From contig SVHH01000003.1 of the NCBI GenBank assembly GCA_015055945.1, positions 124,001 through 188,000 on the forward strand: 64,000 nt of DNA, read 5' to 3'. This document shows, one piece after another, positions 36,553 to 46,186 of this stretch. Every line of letters starts with the position of its first letter. The first letter of the stretch is position 1. Source of the DNA: Clostridiales bacterium (lineage in GTDB: Bacteria; Bacillota; Clostridia; Christensenellales; Borkfalkiaceae). A program made the position numbers and the translations under genes. The notes under the pieces were generated by a model. It was not told the origin of the DNA. It ran no database searches and saw only the letters and a program-made list of their open reading frames with translations.

Positions 36553-37983
36553 CTAGCAAATATAATCTTGATTTTTAGCGGGAGCTGCATCCATTTCCGC
36601 CTTAGTCTTTTCATAACCCTTTCTACCAAAAAGCGCGTAAGTTGCGTTTTTGCCACCTTCAACGCCAGGTTGATTAAAGGTATCGATGTTAAGCATTGCA
36701 CCGCAGAACGCTGTTTCCATTTCAAACAAATATAAAAGTTCACCGATAGTAAATGCGTTAACTTCAGGCAAAGTAATAGTATAATTTAGTCTATGAGCGG
36801 TTGTAAGCGCGTATTCAGTAGCCTTTCTTTCCGCGGTGATAAGTTCGTTCATCGTATGACCGCAAAGGAATGATACGTCTGGTATATCAGCATAACCATC
36901 ACTAATATCAACAGTTTTTCTATAATTCTCTACACCGATTAAGGTTATAACCTTATCAAACGGACCTTCGCGATAGAGTTGAACTTGTGAGTGTTGATCG
37001 GTTACACCAAGCGCTTTAACGGGGGTTTGACCAACGAAAACTTCATTACCATCATTATCAACGGCCTTACCTAAACTTTCACCCCAAAGTTGACAGTACC
37101 AGTCAGCAATATATTTAAGGCTATCAGCATAAGGCATCATAACTGAAATATTCTTTCCCCTTTTCATTGCTAGATACTCTAAAAGTGCAGAGATAAGCGC
37201 AGGGTTTTTCTTAACGTCTTTAACCTTACAAAGTTTGTCCATATATGCAGCGCCAGCAAGCAATTCTTTAATATCTATACCAACGACTGCCGCGGGCAAT
37301 AAACCAACTGGACAAAGTTCAGAAAATCTTCCGCCTACCCCGTCAGGAATATAGAAAGTTTTAAGGTTTTCTTGCTTTGCAATTTTAATGAGATTACCTT
37401 TGCTTTCTGAAGTAGTTGCAATCATATGGTCTTTAGCCTTATCACCATATCTCTTTTTCAAAATGTCCATGATAATAAGATATTGAGCCATAGTTTCACT
37501 TGTTGCACCGCTCTTTGTTACAACGTTAAAAATAGTTTTATCTAAATCTAACACGTCAAGAAGCGCAACCATTCTTTCAGGGTCAACGTTATCTTCTACG
37601 TAAAGTTTAGGAAATTTTCTCTTTGATTTAGGAAGTTCATTATGTCTTAAATGACAAAGCGCTTGAAAAACGGCAATAGGACCGAGCGCAGAACCACCGA
37701 TACCAAGCACTACAAAGTTGTCAAACTTTTTCTTAATGTCTTTTGCGGTTGCAATAATATCGGCAACAATTTCTTTTTGGTTATATGGAAGTTCAGTCCA
37801 CCCCATCATGCCTTTACCGCGATTACGCTTAACTATGTCGAAAGCATCAGCAACAATCTTTTTGCTATTAGAAATATCTTTTGTTGAAAAACCTTCCTTT
37901 TCACCAACGTATTCTTTCATCATGTTGTTGTAATCGAGTTTTAACTCCATTTGTTTGCGCCATGCAACGTTTTTGTAATTCAT
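36553..37983 (-). CDS. pgi: Glucose-6-phosphate isomerase, first gene of the glycogen operon
   Basis: A 476-residue isomerase that interconverts glucose-6-phosphate and fructose-6-phosphate. The VLGIGGSALGPIAVFQAL and VTKSGATSET sugar-phosphate-binding blocks are present, as are GGRFSELCPVGLLPAA and QLWGESLGKA. It heads the glycogen operon, with its own strong promoter, which links glycolysis or gluconeogenesis directly to glycogen storage. Confidence 0.95.
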   Translation of the reverse strand: MNYKNVAWRKQMELKLDYNNMMKEYVGEKEGFSTKDISNSKKIVADAFDIVKRNRGKGMMGWTELPYNQKEIVADIIATAKDIKKKFDNFVVLGIGGSALGPIAVFQALCHLRHNELPKSKRKFPKLYVEDNVDPERMVALLDVLDLDKTIFNVVTKSGATSETMAQYLIIMDILKKRYGDKAKDHMIATTSESKGNLIKIAKQENLKTFYIPDGVGGRFSELCPVGLLPAAVVGIDIKELLAGAAYMDKLCKVKDVKKNPALISALLEYLAMKRGKNISVMMPYADSLKYIADWYCQLWGESLGKAVDNDGNEVFVGQTPVKALGVTDQHSQVQLYREGPFDKVITLIGVENYRKTVDISDGYADIPDVSFLCGHTMNELITAERKATEYALTTAHRLNYTITLPEVNAFTIGELLYLFEMETAFCGAMLNIDTFNQPGVEGGKNATYALFGRKGYEKTKAEMDAAPAKNQDYIC

Positions 37984-38029
37984 AATTTTACCCCTTAATT
38001 TTATATATGTTACTATATATTATATTATC

Positions 38030-38058
38030 ATAATAGTACAATATGTTGTGTTTGTCAA
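38030..38058 (-). promoter_or_regulatory. Promoter of the pgi-glycogen operon
   Basis: Minus-strand TTGACA (38058-38053) and TATTAT (38035-38030), 17 bases apart. Just upstream is a near-palindrome, ATACCAAAATGCGCATTTAATGGTAT split by a 2-base insertion (38058-38083), that may be an operator. Confidence 0.85.
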
Positions 38059-38129
38059 TACCAAAATGCGCATTTAATGGTATAAAAATGTAAAAAAATG
38101 GTATTTTTTTGTATTTGTGCCAATATAAT

Positions 38130-38158
38130 TTGACTTTTTTCAAATTTATAAATAAAAT
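38130..38158 (+). promoter_or_regulatory. Promoter of the YihX-like phosphatase gene
   Basis: TTGACT (38130-38135) and TAAAAT (38153-38158), 17 bases apart. Confidence 0.65.
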
Positions 38159-38191
38159 AAATTGCAAACAAGAAGTGTAAATAGGTGTTAA

Positions 38192-38779
38192 ATGCTAAAA
38201 AACATTATTTTCGACATTACTGGTGTTATATTAAAATTCAATAGAGATGATTTACTTTCACATTTTTATAAAGGCAAAGATTACGCGCTACTAAAAGAAA
38301 AACTTTTCTTCGAGTGGGAACGCCTTGATGAAGATACTATCACTTTAGAAGAATATTATAGAAACGTTCTAAACTCTCTCCCCGTCCACTTGCACAGCGT
38401 AGCAAAAAGCGTGCTTAACAACTGGGAATATTATATGTATTTTAACCACGAAATAATCGAACTAATTAGAGAATTAAAGCAAAAAGATTATAAACTTTTT
38501 ATTTTATCTAATATGACGCGCCACTTTATAGAGCGCGATTATCGCTTTCCTTTCTTTAGAGAATTCGACGATATAATTTACTCTGCGTATTTAGGGCTTC
38601 TTAAACCAAATCCCGCCATTTATAAGCACGTACTTGTCACACATAATCTTACCGCAAATGAGTGCTTATTTATTGATGATATAAAAGAGAACCTTGCGGG
38701 AGCCGCAAGGTTCAATATAAATACTTTTCATTATAGAAACAATACTAAAGACTTAAGAAAAGTAATCTTTAACGATTAA
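38192..38779 (+). CDS. HAD-superfamily hydrolase, YihX-like
   Basis: A 195-residue HAD-IA phosphatase. Motif I is IFDITGVI with the nucleophile Asp8, motif II LSNM, motif III the lysine of LLKPNPAIY, and motif IV LFIDDIKENL. The residue two after the nucleophile is Thr rather than Asp, as also varies in YihX-type proteins. The following FNR and the overall pattern resemble E. coli YihX, a glucose-1-phosphate phosphatase. Its position divergent from the glycogen operon agrees with such a role, but this is inference. Its stop overlaps the convergent valS stop by four bases. Confidence 0.8.
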   Translation: MLKNIIFDITGVILKFNRDDLLSHFYKGKDYALLKEKLFFEWERLDEDTITLEEYYRNVLNSLPVHLHSVAKSVLNNWEYYMYFNHEIIELIRELKQKDYKLFILSNMTRHFIERDYRFPFFREFDDIIYSAYLGLLKPNPAIYKHVLVTHNLTANECLFIDDIKENLAGAARFNINTFHYRNNTKDLRKVIFND

Positions 38780-41403
38780 CCTTTTAAGTCTGCAATTTGT
38801 GCTTCAATTTTTTTACGCATATCGATATACTTATCGAGTTTTGCCCTTTCAGAATCAACTAACGCTTTAGGTGCTTTTTCTAAGAAACCGTTGTTAGAGA
38901 GTTTGCCGTTTGCACGCGCAATTTCCTTTTCAACGGTGTTTAGTTCGCCTTTAAGTCTTTCAAGTTCTTGTTCAAAGTCAACAAGATCTCCAAGCGGAAC
39001 GAAAAGTTCAAAGCCGTCAATTACTTGTGATACCACTTGCTTAGGTAATTGCGTTTTATCTTCAATTATTTGAATATCAGACACACCCGCAAGTTTAATA
39101 ATATACACAGAGCCGTTTTTAAGCGGCTTTTTATTTTGCGTAATTGCGTAAAGGGTTACCTTTTTAGAAGGAGCAGCCCCTACTTTTGCCTTAATATTTC
39201 TAACGGTTTTAATAATTTCTTTTACAGGTTCAATTTCGTTCACGCTTGAAGGATATCTAAGTTTAGAGTTATATCTCGGGAAATCAGCAAGCATAAGTGG
39301 GCCGTTTGCACCAGGAATACTTTTATAAATCTTTTCAGTAATAAACGGAACGAAAGGATGTAAAAGTTTAATAATTTCACCTAAAACATAAACTAATACG
39401 CTAACCGTATCGTTACGCTTTTTTTCATCTTCACCGTAAAGAACGGGTTTGGTAAGTTCAATATACCAGTCGCAGAAGTCCGTCCATACGAAGTCATAAA
39501 GGTTTGCAAGCGCAACACCCATCTCGTATTTTTCCATATTTATAGTAACTTCTCTAACCGTTTTATTGAGTTTAGAGATAATCCACTTATCAGCAGCACA
39601 AAGTTTACAATCTTTAATATCGCTGATAGTTTTATCTTCAGCATTCATGATAACAAAACGAGACGCGTTCCAAATCTTATTCATAAAGTTGCGCGCGCCT
39701 TCAATCTTTTCATCAGAGAAACGCATGTCACTACCAGCAGCAACACCGTTAATAAGTGAAAATCTTAAAGTATCAGCGCCAAATTTATCAATAATTTCAG
39801 TTGGGTCAATACCGTTACCTAAAGACTTACTCATCTTTCTACCTTGTGAGTCGCGAACTAAACCGTGTATAAGAACGTCTTTAAACGGAATACGTTTCAT
39901 ATGTTCTAAGCCAGAGAAAATCATTCTTGCAACCCAGAAGAAAATAATATCGTAACCAGTAACTAAAACGTCTGTGGGATAGAAATATTCCAAATCTTCA
40001 GTCTTATCGGGATAACCGAGAGTTGAGAACGGCCATAATGCTGATGAAAACCAAGTATCCAAAACGTCTTCATCTTGCTTAATGTTATGGCTACCGCATT
40101 TGGTACACACTTTTACGTCTTCTTTAGAAATCATCATTTCGCCGCAATCTTGACAGTAATATGCGGGAATACGGTGTCCCCACCAAAGTTGACGTGAAAT
40201 ACACCAGTCTCTAACGTTTTCCATCCAGTTGAAGTAAATTTTAGAAAATCTATCGGGCGTAAACTTAACGCTCTTTTTTCTTACTACGTCAATTGCAGGT
40301 TTTGCAAGCGGTTCCATCTTAACGAACCATTGTTTACTTACAATAGGTTCAACGGTGTGGTTACATCTATAGCAATGACCAACGTTGTGGTGTAACGGTT
40401 CAATTTTTTCCAAAACGCCGAGTTTTTTTAATTCTTCAACGATTTTTTCTCTACATTCTAAAGCGGGCATACCACAGTATTTGCCTGCTTTTTCGTTCAT
40501 TAAACCATCATCAGCGATAACTCTAACAACTTCTAAGTTATGTCTTATACCAACTTCAAAGTCGTTGGGGTCGTGTGCGGGAGTAATCTTAACAGCGCCC
40601 GTACCGAATTCAAGTTCAACGTATTCGTCGAATACGATAGGAATTTCTTTGTTTACGATAGGTAAAATCAAAGATTTACCCTTCATATTAGCGTAACGCT
40701 TATCTTTGGGGTTAACGGCAACTGCGGTATCACCTAACATAGTTTCGGGACGTGATGTTGCAACTGTAATAAATTCATCACTATCCTTTACGGGATATTT
40801 GATATACCAAAGGTGGCTGTCTTCCTCAACGTATTCAACTTCCGCATCAGAGAGTGCAGTTTTACATTCGGGACACCAGTTGATAATTCTATCTCCCCTA
40901 TAAATTAGACCTTTTTCGTAAAGATTTACAAAAACTTCCTTAACTGCGCGTGAACATTTTTCATCCATAGTAAACGCCAAACGAGACCAGTCACAAGAAG
41001 AACCCAAAGTTTTTAATTGTTCAATAATTCTTCCGCCGTACTTTTCCTTCCAAGCCCAAGCACGTTCTAAGAAACCTTCACGACCGATGTCGTTTTTAGT
41101 AATGCCTTCTTTAGCCATTTGTTCAACGATTTTAACTTCGGTTGCAATAGATGCGTGGTCAGTACCAGGGAGCCAAAGCGCACTGTAACCTTGCATACGC
41201 TTAAATCTAATAAGAGTATCTTGCAAAGTTTCATCCAAAGCGTGCCCCATATGTAACTGACCAGTAATATTGGGCGGCGGTATAACGATAGTGAACGGTA
41301 ATTTATTAGCATCAACGTGCGCCTTAAAATACCCGTTACTTTCCCATTCCTGATAAATATCCTTCTCAAACTCCGAAGGATTGTAAGTTTTTGCCATATC
41401 CAT
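38776..41403 (-). CDS. valS: Valyl-tRNA synthetase
   Basis: An 875-residue class Ia synthetase that charges tRNA-Val. The signatures are PPPNITGQLHMGHAL (HIGH type) and GRKMSKSLGNGIDP (KMSKS type). The editing domain with TSRPETMLGDTAVAVNP, the anticodon-binding domain and the C-terminal coiled coil (EQELERLKGELNTVEKEIAR) are all present. AGGAG lies 10 bases before the ATG at 41403. A second in-frame Met two codons later is possible. No T-box is visible. Confidence 0.97.
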   Translation of the reverse strand: MDMAKTYNPSEFEKDIYQEWESNGYFKAHVDANKLPFTIVIPPPNITGQLHMGHALDETLQDTLIRFKRMQGYSALWLPGTDHASIATEVKIVEQMAKEGITKNDIGREGFLERAWAWKEKYGGRIIEQLKTLGSSCDWSRLAFTMDEKCSRAVKEVFVNLYEKGLIYRGDRIINWCPECKTALSDAEVEYVEEDSHLWYIKYPVKDSDEFITVATSRPETMLGDTAVAVNPKDKRYANMKGKSLILPIVNKEIPIVFDEYVELEFGTGAVKITPAHDPNDFEVGIRHNLEVVRVIADDGLMNEKAGKYCGMPALECREKIVEELKKLGVLEKIEPLHHNVGHCYRCNHTVEPIVSKQWFVKMEPLAKPAIDVVRKKSVKFTPDRFSKIYFNWMENVRDWCISRQLWWGHRIPAYYCQDCGEMMISKEDVKVCTKCGSHNIKQDEDVLDTWFSSALWPFSTLGYPDKTEDLEYFYPTDVLVTGYDIIFFWVARMIFSGLEHMKRIPFKDVLIHGLVRDSQGRKMSKSLGNGIDPTEIIDKFGADTLRFSLINGVAAGSDMRFSDEKIEGARNFMNKIWNASRFVIMNAEDKTISDIKDCKLCAADKWIISKLNKTVREVTINMEKYEMGVALANLYDFVWTDFCDWYIELTKPVLYGEDEKKRNDTVSVLVYVLGEIIKLLHPFVPFITEKIYKSIPGANGPLMLADFPRYNSKLRYPSSVNEIEPVKEIIKTVRNIKAKVGAAPSKKVTLYAITQNKKPLKNGSVYIIKLAGVSDIQIIEDKTQLPKQVVSQVIDGFELFVPLGDLVDFEQELERLKGELNTVEKEIARANGKLSNNGFLEKAPKALVDSERAKLDKYIDMRKKIEAQIADLKG

Positions 41404-41435
41404 AAGGCTATTTCTCCTTTTTACTATACCCGAAT

Positions 41436-41464
41436 ATTATATATAATATTTTTTCTAAAGTCAA
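41436..41464 (-). promoter_or_regulatory. Promoter of valS
   Basis: Minus-strand TTGACT (41464-41459) and TATAAT (41441-41436), 17 bases apart. Confidence 0.8.
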
Positions 41465-41479
41465 TCATTATCGACAGCA

Positions 41480-41509
41480 TTGTCAAATATAAAAATTTTT
41501 TCATACAAT
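41480..41509 (+). promoter_or_regulatory. Probable promoter of the ABC importer operon
   Basis: TTGTCA (41480-41485) and TACAAT (41504-41509), 18 bases apart. No riboswitch pattern is visible in the short leader. Confidence 0.5.
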
Positions 41510-41539
41510 AAATTATAAAAATTTTCTTAGGAGAAATAA

Positions 41540-42526
41540 ATGAAAAAAATTATAGCACTCTTTCTATCCCTTATTCTTTTTCTTTTCCCCTTATCGGCAT
41601 GCCAAGAAAAAGATTCTGGCACAATAAGGCTTAACGAAGTAACACACTCGGTGTTTTACGCACCTTTATACTTAGCGATTGAAAAAGGTTACTTTAGTGA
41701 AGAAAACATAACTATTGAACTTACCAACGGCGGCGGTGCTGATAACTCTATGACCGCAATTTTATCTGGAACTGCAGATATAGGTTTAATGGGCCCCGAA
41801 ACCGTTATTTACGTTCAAAATCAAGGCAAAAAAGACGCACCAAAAGTATTTGGTCAACTAACCCAAAAAGACGGCTCTTTCTTGGTTTCAAGAATTGCTG
41901 AACCAGATTTTGAGTGGAGTAACTTAAAAGACAAAGAAATTCTTGCAGGTAGAAAAGGCGGCGTCCCCGCAATGACCTTTGAGTACGTACTAAACGAATT
42001 AGGCATGCAAAACGGCAAGGACTTTACACTTAATTTTGACGTTCAATTCAACCTTATGACAAGCGCGTTTTTAGGTGGAACAGCGGACTATTGCACGGTG
42101 TTTGAGCCAACTGCTTCCGAATATCAAGCAAGTGGCAAATGGCACGTTGTGGCAAGTGTTGGCGCTCAGGCTGGCGAAATCCCCTACACTTCATTTATTG
42201 CTTTAGACAGTTATCTTAAAAATAATGCCGATACTGTTAAAGGTTTTTTAAGAGCGATAAAAAAAGCACACGAATTTATGGCAACACACACCGAATATGA
42301 AGTTGCTGAAGCGATAGTAAAACAATTTCCTTCAACGTCCATTACTTCAATTGAAACTTCAATAAAAAGTTACAAAGCAATAGACGCATGGAAAACTAAT
42401 TTACAAGCAACCGAACAAAGTTTTGAAAGATTACAAACTATTATGCAAAATGCAGGCGAATTAGATAGGAAAGTTCCATTCAATAAATTAGTTGATAACT
42501 CGTTTGCAAAAGAAATATTCGGTTAA
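41540..42526 (+). CDS. ABC importer substrate-binding lipoprotein, NMT1/SsuA-like
   Basis: A 328-residue binding protein. A lipoprotein signal peptide ends at LFPLSAC, so Cys21 would be lipidated and the protein tethered outside the membrane. The mature part (LNEVTHSVFYAPLYLAIEKGYF, GTADIGLMGPE) matches the NMT1/THI5 and SsuA family, which binds thiamine precursors, sulfonates, nitrate or riboflavin. With the next two genes it forms a complete importer. The ligand cannot be told; absence of a TPP or FMN riboswitch weakens the vitamin options. Confidence 0.88.
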   Translation: MKKIIALFLSLILFLFPLSACQEKDSGTIRLNEVTHSVFYAPLYLAIEKGYFSEENITIELTNGGGADNSMTAILSGTADIGLMGPETVIYVQNQGKKDAPKVFGQLTQKDGSFLVSRIAEPDFEWSNLKDKEILAGRKGGVPAMTFEYVLNELGMQNGKDFTLNFDVQFNLMTSAFLGGTADYCTVFEPTASEYQASGKWHVVASVGAQAGEIPYTSFIALDSYLKNNADTVKGFLRAIKKAHEFMATHTEYEVAEAIVKQFPSTSITSIETSIKSYKAIDAWKTNLQATEQSFERLQTIMQNAGELDRKVPFNKLVDNSFAKEIFG

Positions 42527-42551
42527 AAATTTATAACTTACGGCGGAAAAA

Positions 42552-43301
42552 ATGAAAAAACTACTTGAACTGAAAAACGTTTCGCTAACCTACTATACGG
42601 TTAGTGATGAAATAAAAGCGGTTGAAAACTTAAGTTTTGACTGTTTGGACGGCGAATTTACTTCAATTATTGGACCGTCAGGCTGCGGAAAAACAACGAT
42701 ATTATCATTGATTGCTGGGCTTATCAAAGCAACTGAAGGCGAAATTTTCATAAATGGCAACTCTACTCCATCTCACGATAATTTGGCGTATATGCTGCAA
42801 AAAGACCAACTTTTTCCGTGGCGAACAATAGAAAAAAACGTTTATCTTCCGCTAGAAATAAAAAAGAGTATTAATGAACAAACAAAAGAATTTGCAAACA
42901 ATTTACTTGAAAAATACGGATTAAGCGAATTTAAGAAAAAATATCCATCACAATTATCGGGCGGTATGCGGCAACGCGCCGCGCTTATTCGCACGCTTGT
43001 TTCTAATCCGTCGCTTTTACTACTTGATGAACCGTTTTCTGCTTTAGATTCTCAAACACGCCTATCCGTTTGCGATGACGTATATAAAATTATAAAACAC
43101 GAGCAAAAAACTGCAGTTTTAGTTACCCACGACATATCTGAAGCAATCTCTATGTCTGACAAAATCATAGTCCTAACCGATAGGCCAGCAAAGGTTAAAT
43201 GCATTTTTAGACCAACTATTGAAGGAGCAACCCCATTAAAGAAAAGAGAAGATAAAGAATTCAGTATTTGGTTTGAAAAAATATGGAAGGAGTTACACTA
43301 A
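42552..43301 (+). CDS. ABC importer ATPase, SsuB/ThiZ-like
   Basis: A 249-residue ATP-binding subunit. Walker A is GPSGCGKTT, the Q-loop MLQKDQLFPW, the signature LSGGMRQRAALIRTL, Walker B LLLLDEPFSALD, and the switch histidine is in LVTHDISEA. It energises import with the neighbouring binding protein and permease. Its TAA overlaps the permease ATG by one base (TAATG). Confidence 0.94.
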   Translation: MKKLLELKNVSLTYYTVSDEIKAVENLSFDCLDGEFTSIIGPSGCGKTTILSLIAGLIKATEGEIFINGNSTPSHDNLAYMLQKDQLFPWRTIEKNVYLPLEIKKSINEQTKEFANNLLEKYGLSEFKKKYPSQLSGGMRQRAALIRTLVSNPSLLLLDEPFSALDSQTRLSVCDDVYKIIKHEQKTAVLVTHDISEAISMSDKIIVLTDRPAKVKCIFRPTIEGATPLKKREDKEFSIWFEKIWKELH

Positions 43302-44116
43302 TGAAGAAAGATACAACTCAATTTTCACCCAAACATCTTCTATATATTAAAAAAGTAAAACGAGAAAATATCTTTATATTTTCTATGCGATTTATTATCC
43401 TTGCCCTACTTTTAGGACTTTGGGAACTATTTGCAACTTTAAACATTATCGATTCCTTTATAACTAGTAGTCCGTCAAAAATAGTTTTAACAATAAAAGA
43501 CTTATGGGTAGAAAATAATCTTTTTTACCATATGCTTATAACATTATACGAAACTGTTTTAGGCTTTCTTATAGCGGTTGGGGTTGGTTTTGTAGTTGCT
43601 CTTATTCTTTGGTGGTCAGAACGTTTAAGACGCATTTTAGAACCTTATATCGTAGTCCTAAATAGTTTACCCAAAATTGCTCTAGGTCCAATCATTATTG
43701 TTTGGTGTGGAAGTGGAAGTAAAGCAATAATTTTTATGGCAATTTTAATAGGCGTAATCGTAGCGATTATGACCATGCTTAACGGCTTTTTATCAACGGA
43801 TAAAAACAAGATTTTATTGCTTAAATCAATGGGTGCGACTAAATTTCAAACATTGACAAAATTAGTTATACCCGGAAGTTTTCCTACTCTAATCAGTATG
43901 CTAAAGATTAGTGTTGGGCTTGCTTGGGTTGGCTCTATTATGGGCGAATATTTAGTTTCGAGAGCAGGCTTAGGTTATCTAATCGTATACGGCGGCCAAG
44001 TTTTTAAACTTGACTTAGTTATGGCTGCAACAGTTGTTCTTTGCGCCTTAGCAACCCTTATGTACGCTTTCGTTGCTTTACTTGAACGACTTTTAATAAA
44101 AGAAATTAAAAAATAA
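43301..44116 (+). CDS. ABC importer permease, SsuC/ThiX-like
   Basis: A 271-residue inner-membrane permease with about six hydrophobic segments and the EAA-type loop SMGATKFQTLTKLVIPGSFPT that docks the ATPase. The track starts at 43283, but AAGGAG lies eight bases before the ATG at 43301, which overlaps the ATPase stop codon, so this start is preferred. A perfect bidirectional terminator follows. Confidence 0.92.
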   Translation: MKKDTTQFSPKHLLYIKKVKRENIFIFSMRFIILALLLGLWELFATLNIIDSFITSSPSKIVLTIKDLWVENNLFYHMLITLYETVLGFLIAVGVGFVVALILWWSERLRRILEPYIVVLNSLPKIALGPIIIVWCGSGSKAIIFMAILIGVIVAIMTMLNGFLSTDKNKILLLKSMGATKFQTLTKLVIPGSFPTLISMLKISVGLAWVGSIMGEYLVSRAGLGYLIVYGGQVFKLDLVMAATVVLCALATLMYAFVALLERLLIKEIKK

Positions 44117-44118
44117 CT

Positions 44119-44148
44119 AAAAGGGCGAACAAATTTGTTCGCCCTTTT
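44119..44148. terminator. Bidirectional terminator between permease and metal ATPase
   Basis: AAAAGGGCGAAC-AAATTT-GTTCGCCCTTTT is a fully palindromic 30-mer; it serves both convergent genes. Confidence 0.93.
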
Positions 44149-44149
44149 A

Positions 44150-46111
44150 CTATTTATCTTTATTGATTGAACAGCATAAAGAATTTATAACCGCAAAAAT
44201 CATTACTCCAACGTCACCAAACATCGCTAGCCAAATAGGAACGCTAAAAATCACACTAGACAACATTATTAAAACTTTAACCGCTATTGAAAACACGATA
44301 TTAAACGTTACAACACTCTTGATTTTTTTCGAATATTTAACTGCAAACGGAAGTTTAATTAAATCGTCGTTCATAATGATAACGTCGGCACTTTCCATAG
44401 CAATTTCACTACCCATTCCGCCCATAGCAACGCCAACGTCTGAAGCGGCAAGTGTTGGGCTATCGTTAATACCATCTCCAACGTAAACCTTTATACCCTT
44501 TTCATCTTTAGATATTTCTTTAAATGTTTTTAATTTATCTTCGGGCAATAACTGAGCAAAAACATCATCAATTCCAACGCTTTTACCAACTTCGTTAGCA
44601 ACTACAACGTTATCGCCTGATAACATATAAGTTTTTTTAACGCCTAATTTTTTAAGTTTATTTACAGCCAAGACACTATTTGGTTTTACAGCGTCTTTTA
44701 ATAAAATACTAGCAGCGTGCTTTCCGTCAACAGCAACAAAAATCTGCGTACCAAAATATTCGCTTTTAACGATTTCTATATTGTTTTCTTGTAACAAAAG
44801 TTCGTTACCTACTAAAATACTTTTTCCATCAATACTGCCAATCATCCCGCACCCAGCAATTTCACTAACACCACTTGCAATATATTCGCTCTTTTCAATA
44901 CTATTAACTATAACCTTTGATATAGGATGATTTGATTTAATTTCTAAAGGATATATAAGTTTTAATATCTCTTCACAACTAAAGCCATTAAACGTTCTAA
45001 CTTCATCAATTTCAAACTCTCCCTTAGTCAAAGTGCCAGTTTTGTCAAACACAAAGACACTTGATTTCGCTAGTTTTTCAATGAAGTTACTGCCCTTTAC
45101 TAGCACACCATTTTTAGCAAGCGCACCAATACCGACAAAAAATGCTAAAGGAACGGAAATTACTAATGCACACGGACAAGAAACCACTAAAAACGATAGG
45201 CTTTTATAAATCCATTTAACAAAATTCATATTGTCAAATAGCGGAACGACAAATGCAATGATTGCAGCAAGAAACAATACAATCGGCGTATAAACTTTTG
45301 CAAATGCACTTATAAATTTTTGGCTTTTTGCCTTTTTAGAAGTAGCCCCTTCTACAAGTTGAATTATGCGTTCAACGTTGCTATCTTTATAAAGTTTTTT
45401 AGTTTTAATAACAAAAGCATCTCCAACGTTTATTGCACCGCTAAAAACAGTTTCACCGTTACGGACAAGTGCAAGTTTACTCTCGCCAGTTATTGCCTTT
45501 ACGTCAAGTTCAACGGGCGCACCCATTAAAAAACCGTCTATTGCAACTCGTTCCCCTTTTCTAACTTCAATAAAAGAACCGACTTCAACGTCTTCAGGCT
45601 TAGCATCTTTAATTCCAGTTTTATCTATTAGATGAACGACCGTGCTCTTTAAACTTGCAAGCCCAGCGATTTTTTTACGAGAACTGCCCGTTGCAATACC
45701 TTCAAGCATTTCCCCAAACGAAAAAAGCGTAACAATAAACGCACCTTCAAAGTATTCGCCTAGGATAAAAGCAGTAACCGATGCAATTGCCATCAAAAGA
45801 TTTTCATCAAAAATCTTTCCTTTGCAAATATTTTTAACGCAGTTTATAATAAGTTCAAATCCACAAACAAGTGCAGCACATATAAATAAAATGAGTTGTA
45901 ACACTTCACTTGAAATAAAACAAGCCGCAATAATCAATATCGCAGATATAAATATTTTGATAAAATCAAACTTAAAAGCACAAAAAACGCTCTCAGTTGA
46001 ATTTATAACTTCTTCTGCTTTTGCAGCGCAATGTTCACAGCCGCAAGAAAGCCCTTCTACCCCGTGAGAATGATTATCGAGACTATGTGAGTGATTATGT
46101 TCGTTCTTCAT
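44150..46111 (-). CDS. Heavy-metal efflux P-type ATPase (Zn/Cd/Pb type)
   Basis: A 653-residue P1B ATPase. The N-terminus lacks a regular GMTCxxC domain and instead has a His-rich stretch (HNHSHSLDNHSHG) and CGCEHC, both possible metal ligands. The membrane CPC motif (SCPCALVIS), phosphorylation site FVFDKTGTLT, the HP dipeptide in SNHPISKV and the GDGINDSPTLAASDVGVAMG hinge are present. CPC with an ArsR-type sensor beside it points to zinc or cadmium export. It lies 75 bases behind the regulator, in a gap that repeats the motif CTAATATAT of the operator. Confidence 0.92.
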   Translation of the reverse strand: MKNEHNHSHSLDNHSHGVEGLSCGCEHCAAKAEEVINSTESVFCAFKFDFIKIFISAILIIAACFISSEVLQLILFICAALVCGFELIINCVKNICKGKIFDENLLMAIASVTAFILGEYFEGAFIVTLFSFGEMLEGIATGSSRKKIAGLASLKSTVVHLIDKTGIKDAKPEDVEVGSFIEVRKGERVAIDGFLMGAPVELDVKAITGESKLALVRNGETVFSGAINVGDAFVIKTKKLYKDSNVERIIQLVEGATSKKAKSQKFISAFAKVYTPIVLFLAAIIAFVVPLFDNMNFVKWIYKSLSFLVVSCPCALVISVPLAFFVGIGALAKNGVLVKGSNFIEKLAKSSVFVFDKTGTLTKGEFEIDEVRTFNGFSCEEILKLIYPLEIKSNHPISKVIVNSIEKSEYIASGVSEIAGCGMIGSIDGKSILVGNELLLQENNIEIVKSEYFGTQIFVAVDGKHAASILLKDAVKPNSVLAVNKLKKLGVKKTYMLSGDNVVVANEVGKSVGIDDVFAQLLPEDKLKTFKEISKDEKGIKVYVGDGINDSPTLAASDVGVAMGGMGSEIAMESADVIIMNDDLIKLPFAVKYSKKIKSVVTFNIVFSIAVKVLIMLSSVIFSVPIWLAMFGDVGVMIFAVINSLCCSINKDK

Positions 46112-46186
46112 TTGCCTTCTCCTTACTTAATTAGCAACCACTAATATATGGCTTATTATTTAAGGCGACTAAATGCCGCCCTAAAA

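Noticed and set aside
41404-41539. Possible TPP or FMN riboswitch before the ABC importer
   Set aside because: The space is short and shared with the valS promoter, and no conserved riboswitch core is visible.
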